Position numbers and translations under genes: made by a program
Origin: Alphaproteobacteria bacterium
GTDB lineage: Bacteria > Pseudomonadota > Alphaproteobacteria > RF32 > CAG-239
NCBI GenBank assembly: GCA_015062235.1
Contig: SUUZ01000010.1
Location: 1 to 64,000, forward strand
Length of the DNA: 64,000 nucleotides
Direction: 5' to 3'
Part shown: positions 16,981 through 26,233 of the stretch, one piece after another
Position numbering within the stretch: the stretch's first letter is position 1
How the letters are laid out: every line of letters begins with the position of its first letter
Notes under the pieces: model-generated
The model's input: the letters and a program-made list of their open reading frames with translations, nothing else
What the model was told of the DNA's origin: nothing
The model's database searches: none

Positions 16981-17853
16981 ATGACTAAAATTTTAGCATT
17001 TGATATTGGAGGTACCAAAATTGCCTATGCTGTAATAAATGAAAAGGGTGAATTTTTGGGTGAGATTATCAAGGTTTCAACCCCAAAAACATCATCGGGT
17101 ATCTATGATTTGTTAAAAACCACCGTCAAGGGATTAGAGGACAAAATTGATGGAGTAGCTATTGCTACAGCTGGAGCGATAAATAATGAAGGAACCCGTA
17201 TAACCTCGCATGTTGGCAATCTTCCCTCTGGATACAATCAAACTGATTTTATGTCTTTAACATCAAAGCCTGTTTTACTTGAAAATGACGCAAACTGTGC
17301 AGGTTGGGCTGAATTTGCTATTGGTGCAGCTAAAGGATGTAAAAATGTTGTGGTGCTAACACTTGGAACTGGTGTAGGGGCAGGCATCATAGTAGATGGT
17401 AGATTATTAAAAGGCAAGTCAGGAGCTGCTGGTGAAATGCATTTTCCAATAGATTCTGGGCATAAACGCAAATGTACGTGTGGTTTGTATGATTGTTTTG
17501 AAGCCTATGCTTCAGGAACAGGGCTAAATGCTAATGCGCGAGAATATATGGGTGAAAATTTTACCAGTTATGATGTAATACGCGGCATTGCAGAAGGTAG
17601 TCATCAGGCACGTGCAGCTTTTGAACAGTGGCAAAATTACCTTGTTAGAGGACTAACAATGCTTGCTAATATTTTTGATCCTGAAATGATAGTCTTATCA
17701 GGTTCTATGGCAAAATTTGTTGAGTATGAAAAAATAAATAAAGAAGTAAACTCACAAATTTTAACTCAACCGTTTATTTTGAAAGAGGCAGTTTTTGAAA
17801 ACAATGCTGGAATGATAGGAGCAGCACTACTTTTGACAGATAGGTTAAAGTGA
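16981..17853 (+). CDS. ROK-family sugar kinase (glucokinase or N-acetylmannosamine kinase type)
   Basis: A 290-residue cytoplasmic kinase. The N-terminus has the phosphate loop FDIGGTKIAYAV, the middle has the sugar-binding ENDANCAGWAEF with the catalytic Asp, and LGTGVGAGII follows. A ROK zinc motif, CTCGLYDCFEAYASG, lies near residue 165, so this is a kinase and not a ROK repressor, which would have an N-terminal HTH. Substrate cannot be assigned from sequence alone; the length fits N-acetylmannosamine kinase or glucokinase. It has a GAGAGGG ribosome site. No sugar catabolic genes are adjacent, so context does not help. Confidence 0.82.
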   Translation: MTKILAFDIGGTKIAYAVINEKGEFLGEIIKVSTPKTSSGIYDLLKTTVKGLEDKIDGVAIATAGAINNEGTRITSHVGNLPSGYNQTDFMSLTSKPVLLENDANCAGWAEFAIGAAKGCKNVVVLTLGTGVGAGIIVDGRLLKGKSGAAGEMHFPIDSGHKRKCTCGLYDCFEAYASGTGLNANAREYMGENFTSYDVIRGIAEGSHQARAAFEQWQNYLVRGLTMLANIFDPEMIVLSGSMAKFVEYEKINKEVNSQILTQPFILKEAVFENNAGMIGAALLLTDRLK

Positions 17854-18147
17854 TTTTTAAAACTTATCATTAGAATACTCTGCACACTTTGTGCTCTTTT
17901 CTTTTGGCAAAGACACTTAGATAGAAAGTGTTCTGCCTAACAATGCGATTCTCGTAAAAAATCTAAGAAAATAGCTGTTTAGACTTATTTAAGCACTGTG
18001 AATTTTTTGTTACAGCAGAATTTATAACGCAAAAACAAGGTGTTAATCTGTTTTTACGCCAAGACTTTTTACTGGCAAAATTCCTCAAAATTAGGTATTC
18101 TAAAAGTGTATATTAAGTTTTGCAAAATTTAAAAAAGGAGAACGATT
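17854..18147. other. Leader region of the VirB2-like cluster
   Basis: About 290 bases without a gene. An imperfect hairpin (17906-17937, GGCA..GACACTT with AAGTGTT.CTGCC) may end the ROK transcript. A TATTCT or TATATT box 30-50 nt before the next gene is a possible -10, but no matching -35 is convincing. Confidence 0.35.
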
Positions 18148-18492
18148 ATGCGATTTATTAAAAACAATATTTGGACACTTTGCTTAGTAGCATTGTTTGC
18201 AGTATTTGGCTTTGCTGGCGAAGCTGCAGCTCAAAGCGGTTCTGTTATGGAACTTGGTAAAACTAAAGCATTGAATGTGTTTACATCAGTTAAATCCATC
18301 ATCTTCGTTGTTGGTGGTTTCGGTCTTGTTGGTATTGCATTTATGGCAATCTTCGGCAAGATTAACTGGAAATGGTTTGCAGCTTTGGCTGTTGGTTTGG
18401 CTATTTTGGCTGCTGCAGGTTCAATCGTGAACTACGCAACAGGTGATAGCGTATCAGGCTTTGAAGATACTTTCTCTTCTGCTGCTGGCTAA
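18148..18492 (+). CDS. VirB2-like T4SS pilin subunit
   Basis: A small exported protein of 114 residues, probably the major T4SS pilus subunit. The signal peptide ends about residue 29 (AAAQS). The mature part has two membrane helices joined by a short polar loop with FGKINWKWFAA, then a polar tail. That is the VirB2/TrbC hairpin architecture. It has an excellent GGAG ribosome site and is followed by a structured terminator region, which fits a highly expressed subunit. The same helix-loop-helix module, with GFG near the start and WKW in the loop, recurs in the next two genes. Sequence similarity to VirB2 is by pattern and topology, so a family search is still decisive. Confidence 0.75.
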   Translation: MRFIKNNIWTLCLVALFAVFGFAGEAAAQSGSVMELGKTKALNVFTSVKSIIFVVGGFGLVGIAFMAIFGKINWKWFAALAVGLAILAAAGSIVNYATGDSVSGFEDTFSSAAG

Positions 18493-18500
18493 CACAAAAA

Positions 18501-18610
18501 GGTCTTTGGCTCGATAGCTTTTTCACAAGCTATCGGGCTACAGGCCAACCAAATGACCGCAAGCTAAGGGGTGTATTTTATTAAATCTTTTAGTACAGCG
18601 GTCTTTTTTT
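18501..18610 (+). terminator. Structured intergenic region with terminator and competing stem
   Basis: Three elements are visible. A perfect hairpin CGATAGCTT/AAGCTATCG (18512-18535) sits inside an outer stem, GGTCTTTGG (18501-18509) with CCAAATGACC (18549-18558). GACCGC (18555-18560) can instead pair with GCGGTC (18598-18603), which is followed by seven Ts. The outer stem and the terminator stem use the same GACC, so they are mutually exclusive, as in an attenuator. It lies between the VirB2-like gene and its two paralogues. Confidence 0.65.
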
Positions 18611-18688
18611 AGAAAATTTGGGTTTATTTTTTCATCAATTAATGGGGTGCAAAAACAAACTCAAAGCGATACCAAAAGGGAGGGCGCC

Positions 18689-19363
18689 ATGATAAACATC
18701 AGAAACATATTGAAAGTGCTTTTAGTAGCATTGTTTGTCTGCGCCTATAGTGGAGATGTAAGGTGTCAGGGATTAATAAATCAGGGGTTGTTACCTTCAA
18801 TAACACAAGAACAGGCGTGCCCTGATGGGCAAATATGGCATTCTCCAGATAATTCATGTCGTGATGCTAATGGTGAAGTTAAGGGTTATTCTGGCGGAAA
18901 AACAGGGGCGGAAATAAGTGCTGAAGCTCAAGCTGCAGCTCAAGCAAGTGGCAATAGTCAATTAGATGCCAGTTTTTGTTCAACAAATTATGGAATTTTT
19001 AAAGATTTAGTCCGTACAGGTCGAACCATTTTTAATCGTTTGCGTGATTTGATTTATGTAGTTGCAGGTTTTGGTATTATAGCTGTTGCTGTAGGAGGTT
19101 TTTTTGGTAATTTGAACTGGAAGTGGCTTGGAGCAATAATAATATCGTTAGTTGTTATGGCAACAGCTGGCGAAATTATAGTTCTTATAACTGGTTGCGA
19201 GGATTTTGATAATGATCTAATTACCAATACCCTATCTGAACCGACAGATACCTTGGATGCTAGTTATGGTGTTGAAGAAGGCGGATCAAAAACTGTTCGT
19301 GAATACAATGAATATTATGTTGGGCAAGAACCTGCACCAGAGGGAAAGGCGCCAGCGGAATAA
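18689..19363 (+). CDS. Exported protein with C-terminal VirB2-like module
   Basis: A 224-residue protein from ATG 18689, chosen because GGGAGG precedes it; an upstream ATG at 18647 has no ribosome site. After a signal peptide (to about residue 26) there is a Gly/Ala/Gln-rich segment with two cysteine motifs (ACPDGQIW, SFCSTNYG). Next comes a VirB2-like helical hairpin at about residues 120-175, with VVAGFGIIAV and GNLNWKWLGA. The last 50 residues are polar and end in YYVGQEPAPE. The third paralogue has YYVYGQPVE after its own module. It may be a minor or tip pilin. I know no named family for the full protein. Confidence 0.6.
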   Translation: MINIRNILKVLLVALFVCAYSGDVRCQGLINQGLLPSITQEQACPDGQIWHSPDNSCRDANGEVKGYSGGKTGAEISAEAQAAAQASGNSQLDASFCSTNYGIFKDLVRTGRTIFNRLRDLIYVVAGFGIIAVAVGGFFGNLNWKWLGAIIISLVVMATAGEIIVLITGCEDFDNDLITNTLSEPTDTLDASYGVEEGGSKTVREYNEYYVGQEPAPEGKAPAE

Positions 19364-19425
19364 GCAACTTGCTTAACAATTTTACGATTTGTATATTGTA
19401 CTAGTTACAAAAATAGGAGGAAGCC

Positions 19426-22400
19426 ATGTTAAAATTATCTAAAATAAGCAAAATGGTTCTGTTTTCAGGAATGCTATTGGCTTTCTCTAGTGGGTTTGCT
19501 AGTGCAATACTCCCAAATACTTCAGCAATTCCCGATCCTTTTGCAGGTATAACAACGAATTATGCTGCAGACCATAATCCTACTCATAATGGGACTACTA
19601 CAGTTATGACCGCTGGACAAAGTACATTTGCAAAAACAGAAGATGGTGTCACCCAATACTCAGGGGGTAATGAAAAATGGCGAAAAGCAGCTGCAGGACG
19701 CCAAGCAGCTAACGATGACTATGCATCAAAGGCCGAAGCATATAATCGTTGTTTAGCAGGTGGCGGAGATTGTTCTTCTCAAAAACAAGCTATGGATGCT
19801 GCTAAAAGCAATTTAGACGCTGCTAATAAAGAATATAAAGATGCACAAAAAGAAGCATCTAAAGAATATAATGAACAGTTAAAGGCCGAAAATAAAGCAA
19901 AAGCTAAACAAGAAAAAGAAAATAAGAAGGCTTTAAAAAACGCTGAAAAAGAATTAAAACAAGCCCAAAAAGATCTTAAAAAATGTCAAAAAGAGGTAGA
20001 AAAAGGAAAAAAAGCAGCAGGAGAGTGCGCAGAACTTGAGAAAGCAGTTTCTGAAAAAGGTGCTGCCGTAGATGCCGCAAAAGATAAAGTAAATGGTGGA
20101 TCATCGGATGGCTCAAGTTCATCAAGTGGTAATAATGAACTTGATGCTCTTAAGCAAAATGTTGCCGACGGTAACGATGGTGCTTTTCGTCAGTTGGAAA
20201 ATTATGCAAAAGCCAAACAGGCTGAAGCAGAAGCGGCTGCTGCAGACTGTAAACGTTATAGCGCAATGACTTCTAGTGATGCTCAAGCCAAAGCTCGTGA
20301 AGCTTGTCAGCGAGCTGCCGCTTTAGAGCAGGAAGCTGCGGATGCTGCGGCTGCTGTAGAAGAGCTTAGATCATCAGGAGCAACAAGTTGGGGTAAAGCT
20401 ATTACAGCTGGTGAAAAATCATTAAAGACAACAGATTATCTAAAAACTGGTGGTGCTAGTAGTTATATTGCCTCTGATACTACAGCAGGTCGTGCTATTA
20501 CCATAGGTGGAGATGGTGCGGACACTTTAGCTGGTTATCGTTCAAAATATTACACTTATGAGGGTGGTGCTGATGTTCTAGAAGCCATTACTCGTCGTGC
20601 AGCTAGGATTGTTGTTGGATTAAAGCCTATAGTGTATATTTTTGCAGGTTTTGGTTTAATAGCTTTTGCATGGATGGCAATATTTAATAAACTCAGCTGG
20701 AAATGGTTTGCCAATATTGCTATGGGTTTATTCCTTGTTGCTAATATGGGACGCTTAATTGAATATTTTGTTGCTGGCGAAAGTAAGCATTATAATATTG
20801 GTACTTGGACTGCTAGTGATACAGTAAATCCACAAACCAATCTAGCCAACGCTTTTAAAGATAGTTACTACGTTTATGGTCAACCAGTAGAACGTAAAAA
20901 AGATCTGGAGATGTTTAACCTAAGCAAGGATGGGGGAGCAAGTAGCGACATCGTTGCCGAGGAATTTAAGGCTGATGCTGCAGGTTTCTGCAAAGGAACA
21001 AGCGGTTCTGGTTGGGCTAATTTCAAAAGCTGTATTGGTGATATTGTTTCAACAGCCAAAAAAGTTGCTAATACTGTTCAAACAGTAAAAGCTGTGGCTG
21101 AAGATGTTGTCGATCGTGCTGAGACTGTTGTCGCTACAGCTAAACATATTGGCGAGGTTGCTAAAAATATGAAAGGAGCAAGTCTGAGCGAGATTGTATC
21201 TAATGCAGGGATAATATTTAACGATGTCAATAATATGGTTTCAACCACAACAGGTGCTATAGGTTCAATAACCAATGCAACTTCTACCATATCAAATAAT
21301 ATTCAAGATATGGGTAAATCGACCGCCCAACAGCAAGAGCTTGCTGAAAGACGCGCTCGAGGTGAAGCTACTAATGCTGTAGATGCTTTAATCAAAGGTC
21401 AAGAATATGACAAATCGACAGGTGGTGTAGAAAAAGTTGATGGAGATTATGCTGGTAAAGATAGCTTCTTCACAAAAGCCAACGATTTTGCTAAGGATGT
21501 TAACAATAAGAGTAATGATGTTAATAGCGGAGTTCAAGGTGTATTAGGTCAAGTAGGGGCAGTAACTGATGTAATGGAAAATACTTCGATTAGAGATATT
21601 ACAGGTTTTGGTTCTGATAAAACATGGAATGACGCTCGTCGAGATAAAAAGGAAGAAAAACATCAAAATCAAACAAAACAAGATAAAGTCGAGCGCCAGA
21701 AAGATATAGAAAATCAATTAGTTGCCAATGCTGAAGAACAAGCAAAAAAACGCACTGAAGATAAGTTAGCCTATGAGCAACAACAGTCTGCTCAGCGCGA
21801 TGCACAACAAGGTTATTATGCAGAGCAAGATTATAACAAGGCTGTAGAAAATGCCGACAAACTATATGATAAAGCAAATAATCTAGAACAAGAAGCTAAA
21901 AATCTTGAAAAAGAAGCTCAAGAAAAACAGCAAAAAGCTAATGATGCTTGTGCTAAAGATCCTAATAGTTCTGTTTGTACCACAGCTAAAACGGCTGCGA
22001 GTGCTGCAAAAGATGCTGCTGAAAATACTAAGCAGCAAGCAGAGCAAGCTAAAAAAGATTATAATGCTGCTAAACAAGAAGTTGAAAATGCCTATAATAA
22101 TTCAGTAAAGGCAGGAGCAAATCAAGCTCAAAATGACTATAATAAAGCTCAAGCACAAGCAGAAGAAGCAAAAAGGCAAATGGATGAAGCAAACGCTAAA
22201 ATGGATGAAGCAAAATCAGCGGCAGACTCTGCTAAGAAAGACTATAATAATGCCGTTTCCGAAGCTGGAGATGCAAAAGCAGCCTATGAAAATGCTAAAA
22301 ACAATGGTGCAAGTGCAGAGGAAATAGCTAAGCTTAAGGCTGAATACGAAGCCAAGCTTAAAGCAATGAATGATGCAGATAAAGCAAATAAAAAAGCTCA

Positions 22401-23253
22401 ATCTGAATATAGCAATGTCCAAAATCAACAAAAGCAAGCAGAAAAAGATTATAATAACGCCACCAATAATGCACGTGACGCTAGTGAACGTCTTGCTTCA
22501 TACACGAACGAAGATGTTAATAACACAGGAGAAAGTCGCAAAAATACTAAAGAAGATACATACAATGATATGTTAGTTAATCAATATCAAAGCGAAACCA
22601 ATCCTAATGCTGTAGCTCAAGCGTCAAGAAATAGCTATAGTGAGCAAAAAAATAAAACAGACATTGCTAAAGATAATCTAAGTCAAAAACAATATAATGC
22701 AGAGCAAGCAAAAAAGGACTATGAAGCAGCTTTAGAAAAAGCCCAAAAAACAGGAGATGAAGAGGATATCAAAGCAGCTGAACGTCTAAAACAAAACTAC
22801 GAATTGGCGCAAAATGAAGTTGAAACAGCACAAAATGAGTACAATGATTTAAATGTTGATTTAGTAAAATATCAAATTGATTATCTTAAAGATGCCATTT
22901 CTGCAGAGGAGTATAAGCAACAAATTTATAGCTCTGATATGCAAAAAGCATCAAACGGTATTAATCAATACGAGAAAGCCGTAAATGCTCAACTTAAGGT
23001 TGTTGATGCTGCTGCAACTAAATATACTCAAGCCAATAGCAATTTAGATTCAAGTAATAGTGAGGAAATAGAACGTGTTGCTAAGCTTTATAATGAATAT
23101 AAGCAAGCTAAAGATGTTTATGATGAGTATCGTCGCAGTTTATCTGCAGCCAAGAACGCTTACCAAACAGCTCAAAATAATTACAATGCAACTATACAAG
23201 AAATTGCACGGTTAAAGAAAGCTTTGCAAGATATTCAAACAGGACAGATTTAG
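19426..23253 (+). CDS. Giant coiled-coil protein with an internal VirB2-like module
   Basis: A 1275-residue exported protein. The signal peptide ends about residue 27. Residues 95-320 are an Ala/Lys/Glu/Gln-rich coiled coil. A VirB2-like two-helix module at about 393-450 has FAGFGLIAFAW and NKLSWKWFAN. The remaining 820 residues are mostly coiled coil, densest from about 720 to 1275, with many Asn, Gln and Ala and hardly any hydrophobic core. Ribosome site AGGAGG. The paired helices would anchor two long coiled-coil arms in the inner membrane, or be packed in a pilus. Order and shared module show descent from the two smaller VirB2-like genes. A low-complexity artefact is unlikely, because one intact frame spans 3.8 kb. 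Confidence 0.62.
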   Translation: MLKLSKISKMVLFSGMLLAFSSGFASAILPNTSAIPDPFAGITTNYAADHNPTHNGTTTVMTAGQSTFAKTEDGVTQYSGGNEKWRKAAAGRQAANDDYASKAEAYNRCLAGGGDCSSQKQAMDAAKSNLDAANKEYKDAQKEASKEYNEQLKAENKAKAKQEKENKKALKNAEKELKQAQKDLKKCQKEVEKGKKAAGECAELEKAVSEKGAAVDAAKDKVNGGSSDGSSSSSGNNELDALKQNVADGNDGAFRQLENYAKAKQAEAEAAAADCKRYSAMTSSDAQAKAREACQRAAALEQEAADAAAAVEELRSSGATSWGKAITAGEKSLKTTDYLKTGGASSYIASDTTAGRAITIGGDGADTLAGYRSKYYTYEGGADVLEAITRRAARIVVGLKPIVYIFAGFGLIAFAWMAIFNKLSWKWFANIAMGLFLVANMGRLIEYFVAGESKHYNIGTWTASDTVNPQTNLANAFKDSYYVYGQPVERKKDLEMFNLSKDGGASSDIVAEEFKADAAGFCKGTSGSGWANFKSCIGDIVSTAKKVANTVQTVKAVAEDVVDRAETVVATAKHIGEVAKNMKGASLSEIVSNAGIIFNDVNNMVSTTTGAIGSITNATSTISNNIQDMGKSTAQQQELAERRARGEATNAVDALIKGQEYDKSTGGVEKVDGDYAGKDSFFTKANDFAKDVNNKSNDVNSGVQGVLGQVGAVTDVMENTSIRDITGFGSDKTWNDARRDKKEEKHQNQTKQDKVERQKDIENQLVANAEEQAKKRTEDKLAYEQQQSAQRDAQQGYYAEQDYNKAVENADKLYDKANNLEQEAKNLEKEAQEKQQKANDACAKDPNSSVCTTAKTAASAAKDAAENTKQQAEQAKKDYNAAKQEVENAYNNSVKAGANQAQNDYNKAQAQAEEAKRQMDEANAKMDEAKSAADSAKKDYNNAVSEAGDAKAAYENAKNNGASAEEIAKLKAEYEAKLKAMNDADKANKKAQSEYSNVQNQQKQAEKDYNNATNNARDASERLASYTNEDVNNTGESRKNTKEDTYNDMLVNQYQSETNPNAVAQASRNSYSEQKNKTDIAKDNLSQKQYNAEQAKKDYEAALEKAQKTGDEEDIKAAERLKQNYELAQNEVETAQNEYNDLNVDLVKYQIDYLKDAISAEEYKQQIYSSDMQKASNGINQYEKAVNAQLKVVDAAATKYTQANSNLDSSNSEEIERVAKLYNEYKQAKDVYDEYRRSLSAAKNAYQTAQNNYNATIQEIARLKKALQDIQTGQI

Positions 23254-23295
23254 CAAACAACAAATAATACAGTGCAACGTTAACGCATTATTCAT

Positions 23296-23342
23296 AAAAA
23301 CAGAGATATACTAGATATATGATGGTGTATCTCTGTTTTTTT
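23296..23342. terminator. Intrinsic terminator after the VirB2-like cluster
   Basis: AAAAACAGAGATA (23296-23308) pairs with TATCTCTGTTTTT (23328-23340), 13 bp, followed by more Ts. It separates the VirB2-like genes from virB3-virB4. Confidence 0.88.
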
Positions 23343-23385
23343 GTGCGCCAAGCTTAAATAACTGTGATAAATTTAGTTGCGTTAG

Positions 23386-23413
23386 TTGCAAAAAAAAACA
23401 GATGTTTTATCAT
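23386..23413 (+). promoter_or_regulatory. Putative promoter of virB3-virB4
   Basis: TTGCAA (23386-23391), a 16-bp A-rich spacer and TATCAT (23408-23413), 31 bases before the virB3 start and directly after a terminator. Confidence 0.5.
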
Positions 23414-23444
23414 AACAGAGAACTTTTGAACCAACGAGGAACAA

Positions 23445-23735
23445 ATGCGCGAGATTATCTTAAAGGCTGTAGCTAACCCTCCTAAAATATTGTGGGGGCC
23501 TTTTTTGCCAGTGTTGCTTAATCTTGGTGTGCAGTTTCCTATAATGTTTATGTTTATGGGTACATTTAATGTGAACCCGCTTTGGTTCATGTCATCCTTG
23601 GTTGTTGGACATCTTATATGTATAGCATTAGGTGTCAGAGATCCTCATATTTCGGCAATGATTCAAGCTTATGGTCAAGCAGCCAAGAAATCTAATAACC
23701 TTTATAAAGAAAAGGGGAATAAATTTGCACCCTGA
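23445..23735 (+). CDS. virB3: VirB3-like T4SS inner-membrane protein
   Basis: A 96-residue protein with two hydrophobic helices (about residues 17-37 and 45-62) and a cytoplasmic tail containing VRDPHISAMIQAYGQ. In VirB3 proteins the corresponding D-P segment follows the second helix. Length, topology and its place directly before virB4 match VirB3 or TrbD, which binds VirB4 in the inner-membrane complex. Ribosome site GAGGAA. The end overlaps the virB4 start by 11 nt. Confidence 0.82.
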   Translation: MREIILKAVANPPKILWGPFLPVLLNLGVQFPIMFMFMGTFNVNPLWFMSSLVVGHLICIALGVRDPHISAMIQAYGQAAKKSNNLYKEKGNKFAP

Positions 23736-26154
23736 TTATGACTTTTTTTCGACCTTTGTTGAGGGTTTATCAAGTTTTGAGATTGTTGTGGCAGTAATTG
23801 GTTTTGTTTCTGCTGCGGCATTTGCTGGCTTTTGGGCGACAAGGTTTGGGCATTTGGTTTTACCTCATCCAAATGAGAGCCGTGTTTCTGATTTTATGCC
23901 TTTTGATAAGCTTTTATCAGATGGTATGACAATCCGTTGTTATAACGGTTCGCTAGCACGTGTTTTTAGGGTAACAGGATCAGATTTAGCTTTTGCTACT
24001 GAAGAAAAAGTGATGTCAATGTTTGAAGCACGTAAAGCGTGGATTGATGGCATGTCTGATTTGCAAGTTACGTGTAGAGTGATTACCATTCGTGAGCGTA
24101 TTCCCTTGGAAGAAAATGTGGGGAATTTCAATAATCCATTGTTAAGACAGATTTCAGATATTTGGCAAGACAATATAGATCGTGTATTTTTTAATACCCA
24201 CTATATAGTACTTTCGGTGGCTGATCGTGATGATAACCTTAAAGATCTAAATTATGCTTCGCAATCCTTAATTGCTACATTGAATGATTATGGCGTTCGT
24301 CCTTTGGTTGAAGAAGAAGGGAGTGCCGCAGAAGATAGTCCGTTTGTTGTATATACAAAATTATGTTCGCCAATATCACGTCCATCACCTAAAGTTAGAG
24401 GGGCAACAGGAGCACATCTTAATCAGCTGTTAACCGCAGATCATATCCATTTCACAGGCGAAAATGGAGTTATCAAATTTTTCTCTGGCGACAAAGAAAT
24501 GTACGAAGTTGCGATGGGCATTCGTTCGTCTGGTGATTATATGGATGAGGCTATGGTTGCTTCTCTTTTAGCTATAGATTGCGAACTTGTATTGTTACAT
24601 AATATCCGTCCAATATTTAAGCCTCATGCTAGAGCCTTGTTAATGCAACAGCAACGTATGGCGACGATGACCAGTTTTTCAGGTGATGTTATAGATCAAT
24701 ATAGTGAAGTATTGGCGGCAATTGAAGATAGCGATAGTGATCATCAAGCATTAACAGAATATGCTATGGCTATTTTACTTCGCGGTGAAAGTTTGGAAGA
24801 GATAGATTTTGCCGAAAGTGAAGTTCAACGTATTTGTCGCTTGTTTAGTGTTACTCCTGTTCGTGAAGGTTGGGTTGCTCAAGCAACATTTTTTAATCAG
24901 TTTCCAACTTATGAAACCTTGCCTCGAACATATCGTTATTTGTCAAGAGTGGTTGCTGCGGCTATTTCATTTGATAAGCCTTCTGAGGGTTTTTCAAAGT
25001 CAGACTGGGGGCCTGGAGCAATTTCAATCTTTCGTACAACGTCAGGTTCGGCATATCGATTCCAGTTTCATGTTTCAAGTGAGGATTCTGCTGTTGCTCA
25101 CTGCTGTATTATCGGTCCAACAGGTCAAGGTAAAACGACATTGCTTACATTTTTAGCTGGGCAAGCGATGCGTCATGGCGATTTAAAAGTGTTTTTCTTT
25201 GATCGCCATCGTGGTGCTGAGATCTTTACCCGTGCAGTTAAAGGAGCCTATGTTGGTTTTGAGGGAGATGAAAAAAATGTTTCCTTAAATCCATTCGATT
25301 GTAGTAACACACCAAACAATCGTGCGTTCTTGCGTCGTTGGATGAGAGCTATTACCATGGTCGATGATGCTGTATCAGAAAAAGAAATTGCTCGTGCTGT
25401 AACAACAGCTTTTGATTACTTGCGTCCAGAAGAGCGTGTTATGACCAATCTTTATAAAAGTTGTTTTTCGCCAACAGGTAGTATGCGTCGCGAACTATTT
25501 AAGTGGGTAAATCCTGACCAATACGGAAGCATTTTTAATGGAACTAATGATAGTCTAGATTTGAAATCAAAGCGTTTTATGGCTTTCGATTTCACTCATA
25601 TTTTTGAAGATGAAACTCTTGCTCCTGCAGTTATCAGTTATATTATGCACCGTATTCAATCAGAAACTGGTGAGACAGGAGTGCCTTCCTTGATTATGAT
25701 TGATGAGACCGCGCCAATGTTAAAGCATCCAATGTTCCGTGACTATTTTATTATTGGTTTGCAAGAAGGACGTAAAAAACGACAAGCTTATCTTTGTGCT
25801 TTTCAACAGCCAAATGTTATTGATAAGCTGGGTGTTGGAGAAGTTATTCGTGGTCAGTGTCAAACCGTTATCTTTTTCCGCAATCCACAGGCAATGCCAG
25901 AAGACTATACTAACTGGAATTTAACACAATCTGAAACAGATTTTATCTTTGGTAGGTCGTATCGTGATTTTCCTTATGCAATATTGCTTTCACGTCCAGC
26001 AACAGGTGAATCAGTTATTTTAGATGTCGATTTGAGCGGTTTAGGTCCATACCTTAAGCTTTATAATTCTGGACGTAAAAATGTGTTATTGGTTGAAGAA
26101 CTAATCAAAGAATATGGTGAAGATAACTTTGTTACAAAATATTTAAATATTTAA
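23725..26154 (+). CDS. virB4: VirB4 T4SS ATPase
   Basis: Inner-membrane-associated AAA+ ATPase that drives T4SS assembly and substrate transfer. The 809-residue protein is read from TTG 23725, which has AGGGGA six bases upstream. The longer frame from 23671 would overlap virB3 by 65 nt without a ribosome site. The N-terminal part has a hydrophobic segment (about residues 18-38). The motor has Walker A GPTGQGKTTLL at about residue 464, Walker B LIMIDETAPML at about 657, and the C-terminal helices typical of VirB4/CagE. Length and order after virB3 are standard. Confidence 0.92.
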   Translation: MHPDYDFFSTFVEGLSSFEIVVAVIGFVSAAAFAGFWATRFGHLVLPHPNESRVSDFMPFDKLLSDGMTIRCYNGSLARVFRVTGSDLAFATEEKVMSMFEARKAWIDGMSDLQVTCRVITIRERIPLEENVGNFNNPLLRQISDIWQDNIDRVFFNTHYIVLSVADRDDNLKDLNYASQSLIATLNDYGVRPLVEEEGSAAEDSPFVVYTKLCSPISRPSPKVRGATGAHLNQLLTADHIHFTGENGVIKFFSGDKEMYEVAMGIRSSGDYMDEAMVASLLAIDCELVLLHNIRPIFKPHARALLMQQQRMATMTSFSGDVIDQYSEVLAAIEDSDSDHQALTEYAMAILLRGESLEEIDFAESEVQRICRLFSVTPVREGWVAQATFFNQFPTYETLPRTYRYLSRVVAAAISFDKPSEGFSKSDWGPGAISIFRTTSGSAYRFQFHVSSEDSAVAHCCIIGPTGQGKTTLLTFLAGQAMRHGDLKVFFFDRHRGAEIFTRAVKGAYVGFEGDEKNVSLNPFDCSNTPNNRAFLRRWMRAITMVDDAVSEKEIARAVTTAFDYLRPEERVMTNLYKSCFSPTGSMRRELFKWVNPDQYGSIFNGTNDSLDLKSKRFMAFDFTHIFEDETLAPAVISYIMHRIQSETGETGVPSLIMIDETAPMLKHPMFRDYFIIGLQEGRKKRQAYLCAFQQPNVIDKLGVGEVIRGQCQTVIFFRNPQAMPEDYTNWNLTQSETDFIFGRSYRDFPYAILLSRPATGESVILDVDLSGLGPYLKLYNSGRKNVLLVEELIKEYGEDNFVTKYLNI

Positions 26155-26179
26155 AATAAACGCTCTAAAACGTTTATTT
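26154..26179. other. Palindrome at the end of virB4
   Basis: AAATAAACG and CGTTTATTT form a perfect 9-bp stem with an 8-base loop directly after the virB4 stop. It could be a weak terminator or an mRNA end. A TATAGT box at 26199-26204 may start a new transcript for the exported-protein block. Confidence 0.4.
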
Positions 26180-26233
26180 ATAAGCTATTTTGTGCTACTA
26201 TAGTATTATGGTAGACTGTTTGGGAGAAAGAAG

